From assembly GCA_028284565.1 (NCBI GenBank), contig JANQRM010000276.1, positions 1-5,223 on the forward strand: DNA of 5,223 bases, written 5' to 3'. Made by a program: the position numbers and the translations under genes. Source of the DNA: Anaerolineae bacterium. GTDB lineage: Bacteria; Chloroflexota; Anaerolineae; Aggregatilineales; Phototrophicaceae. The notes below the pieces were generated by a model that was not told the DNA's origin, made no database searches, and was given only the letters and a program-made list of their open reading frames with translations. Shown in pieces: positions 3,497-5,223 of the stretch (position 1 is its first letter; each line of letters opens with the position of its first letter).

Positions 3497-5223
3497 AACT
3501 GAGCCATCCGCGACGGATCGCCCATTTTTCTAGTTCGACACCCCAGAAGACGACGGTGCTAAGCACAAAACAGAGGGCGAGTTGTCCGAGTGTGAGTGGA
3601 TTTGTCCCGAAAATCTGGTTGAAAAATGGTGTATAAATTGCCAGCATTTGAATGACAATCGTGAAGAAGACTGCCCCGATGAGTAGACGATTTCCAAAGA
3701 GATTCATACTGAAAATGGATTCCCGATGAGACCGTAAGCCGAGCGCATGTCCCATTTGAGCAATCGTCAAGAAGATGAACACCATCGTGTTCCATGCTGG
3801 CGCACCGTTAGCGGCACGTAAATCTGTAGACCACGCCCAATAACCGAGTGCCAACCCGACTCCGCCAAGTAATAAGCCAATCAAGAGGATGTGTCGTCCC
3901 AAACCTTGTCCAAAGAGACTTTCTTCTGGATTGGTGGGGTTGCGTTCCATCACGCCTTTTTCTGATTGTTCAACGCCGAGTGCAAGTGCAGGAACGCCAT
4001 CAGTAATGAGGTTCATCCAGAGGATTTGTAGGGTTGTTAAGGGGATTGTCATACCTTGGATGAGTTGTGTTGCCAAGAGAACGATCAATTCGCCTGTATT
4101 GCTCGCCAAGAGATACTTGATAAAACGACGTACATTGTCGTAAATCGTCCGACCTTCTTCTACTGCGCTGACGATGGTGGCGAAGTTGTCATCGACCAAA
4201 ATCATCGTTGAGGCTTCTTTGGAAACCGCGGTCCCTGTTATCCCCATAGCAACACCAATGTTGCTTCGTTTAAGAGCGGGCGCATCGTTCACTCCGTCCC
4301 CTGTCATGGCAACCACATGCCCCTTGGATTGAAGTGCTTGGACAATGTTCAGCTTATGTTCTGGAGATACTCGCGCATAGACCGAGACTTCTTCGACCTG
4401 TGCCTCTAATTCTTCTTGAGACATTTGACTTAGTTCGATGCCCGTGAGGATTTTTTCACCTTCTTGTGTGATGCCAATTTCACGTGCAATGGCATAGGCA
4501 GTTAAGGGATGGTCGCCTGTAATCATCACGGGACGAATTCCGGCGCGTTTTGATAAGGCAACTGCATCACTCACCTCTTGGCGTGGCGGGTCGATAATCC
4601 CGACCATACCGACAAAGATCAAATCCGATTCGACTTGTTCTGCATCGGTGCTCGGTTCATTGAGGAGGCGATATGCCAGCCCCAAGACACGCAAGCCATC
4701 TTGTGATAATTCGTTATTAGCTGTCACGATTCGTTGACGCATGGATTCATCAATCGAGACAATTTCACCATTTAGCCAAACCTCACGACTGACTTCTAAC
4801 AAGGAGTCCACTGCTCCTTTGGTGAAGGCAATGATTTTGTCGGCTGGCATATCGAGCAATTCGACCAAGGGCATGAGATTTGGCTTGTGTTCTGCAATGT
4901 TTCGCTGATGCAGAGTGGTCATGCGCTTTCGAGTAGAATCGAATGGGATTTCGGCAACACGCGGTAAGAACTCGTCTAATTCAGGCTTGAGCAGTCCAGT
5001 ACGTCCACCTGCTACTGCCAAGGCGGTTTCTGTGGGATCACCAATTGCTTTGTAATCACCATCCTCAAACTCCAACACAGCATCGGTACACAGCACACTG
5101 CCAGCAATCACGATGGTTTGTGCATCCATTTCTGGATGGTCGACATGCCCATTCGAATCGGCATCGGTTGCCAAGCCGTGATCAATGACTGAGTCAATCT
5201 GTGAGGTGTTGCCAGCCACATCA
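3495..5223 (-). CDS. cation-transporting P-type ATPase, P2 (SERCA-like) type, C-terminal two thirds
   Basis: This pump uses ATP to move a cation, most likely Ca2+ or Mn2+, out across the membrane. The frame runs to the window edge. The GTG at 5217-5219 is internal, since GAT precedes it. Numbering from that GTG, about 574 of an expected 880-930 residues are present. The actuator domain, TM1-4 and the DKTGT phosphorylation site lie outside. Visible N-domain motifs are GDPTE (60-64), FDSTRKRM (93-100) and KGA (134-136). P-domain motifs are DPPR (210-213), TGDHP (234-238) and TGDGVNDAP (306-314). Six C-terminal helices follow: TM5 carries SNTGE (N374, E377), and TM6 carries NLITDG (N403, T406, D407), equivalent to SERCA N768, E771, N796, T799 and D800. 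At the SERCA E908 position in TM8 there is Gln (about 488), a frequent bacterial variant suggesting one rather than two Ca2+ sites. Family is certain; Ca2+ versus other cation is inferred. Confidence 0.92.
   Translation of the reverse strand, partial: DVAGNTSQIDSVIDHGLATDADSNGHVDHPEMDAQTIVIAGSVLCTDAVLEFEDGDYKAIGDPTETALAVAGGRTGLLKPELDEFLPRVAEIPFDSTRKRMTTLHQRNIAEHKPNLMPLVELLDMPADKIIAFTKGAVDSLLEVSREVWLNGEIVSIDESMRQRIVTANNELSQDGLRVLGLAYRLLNEPSTDAEQVESDLIFVGMVGIIDPPRQEVSDAVALSKRAGIRPVMITGDHPLTAYAIAREIGITQEGEKILTGIELSQMSQEELEAQVEEVSVYARVSPEHKLNIVQALQSKGHVVAMTGDGVNDAPALKRSNIGVAMGITGTAVSKEASTMILVDDNFATIVSAVEEGRTIYDNVRRFIKYLLASNTGELIVLLATQLIQGMTIPLTTLQILWMNLITDGVPALALGVEQSEKGVMERNPTNPEESLFGQGLGRHILLIGLLLGGVGLALGYWAWSTDLRAANGAPAWNTMVFIFLTIAQMGHALGLRSHRESIFSMNLFGNRLLIGAVFFTIVIQMLAIYTPFFNQIFGTNPLTLGQLALCFVLSTVVFWGVELEKWAIRRGWLS

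Noticed and set aside
5217..5219. GTG as the start of the ATPase gene
   Set aside because: It would give a pump lacking the phosphorylation site and first four helices, and the frame continues with GAT to the window edge. The gene is simply cut.
1..5223. CRISPR array, tRNA/rRNA, insertion sequence or toxin-antitoxin pair
   Set aside because: No regularly spaced repeats, cloverleaf or rRNA-like segments, transposase motifs, or toxin-antitoxin signatures were seen on either strand.

Overview
The window is a stretch of bacterial chromosome. It carries two genes cut by the window edges, four complete small or medium membrane-protein genes, and one long non-coding gap. No RNA gene, CRISPR array, insertion sequence or phage gene was recognised. 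Several features suggest a free-living bacterium, possibly a Chloroflexota (Anaerolineae-like) lineage: a family-51 arabinofuranosidase, a VanZ-like protein, a SERCA-type P-type ATPase, and a small two-helix membrane protein followed by a VDRE-type segment. That assignment is inference from protein style only and is weak.

Layout. Positions 1-950 (+) hold the C-terminal part of a GH51 alpha-L-arabinofuranosidase. A 189-bp spacer follows, with a 9-bp inverted repeat and a weak terminator-like hairpin. A VanZ-like membrane protein (1149-1694, +) comes next. It converges with a 101-residue two-helix membrane protein (1698-2003, -), with only 3 bp between the stop codons. Positions 2004-2617 have no supportable gene but contain a perfect 14-bp palindrome, short direct repeats, a cluster of interlocking inverted repeats (2455-2534) and a 12-bp imperfect tandem repeat. 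The rest is a minus-strand run, in transcription order: the cation-transporting P-type ATPase (3495 to beyond 5223, N-terminal part missing), a 175-residue two-helix protein with a long charged tail (2957-3484), and a 79-residue two-helix protein (2618-2857).

How the genes may work together. The ATPase and the 175-residue gene are tightly spaced: 9 nt separate them and the downstream Shine-Dalgarno overlaps the ATPase stop codon. They are therefore probably co-transcribed and translationally coupled. The 79-residue gene follows after 99 nt with its own strong Shine-Dalgarno. The arrangement raises the possibility that the small membrane proteins are accessory or regulatory partners of the pump, but nothing in their sequences proves it. 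The arabinofuranosidase belongs to plant-polysaccharide use and has no visible link to the other genes.

The most noteworthy observations are the ATPase-linked small membrane proteins and the overlapping, mutually exclusive hairpins at 2455-2534. Most of the window is otherwise ordinary.
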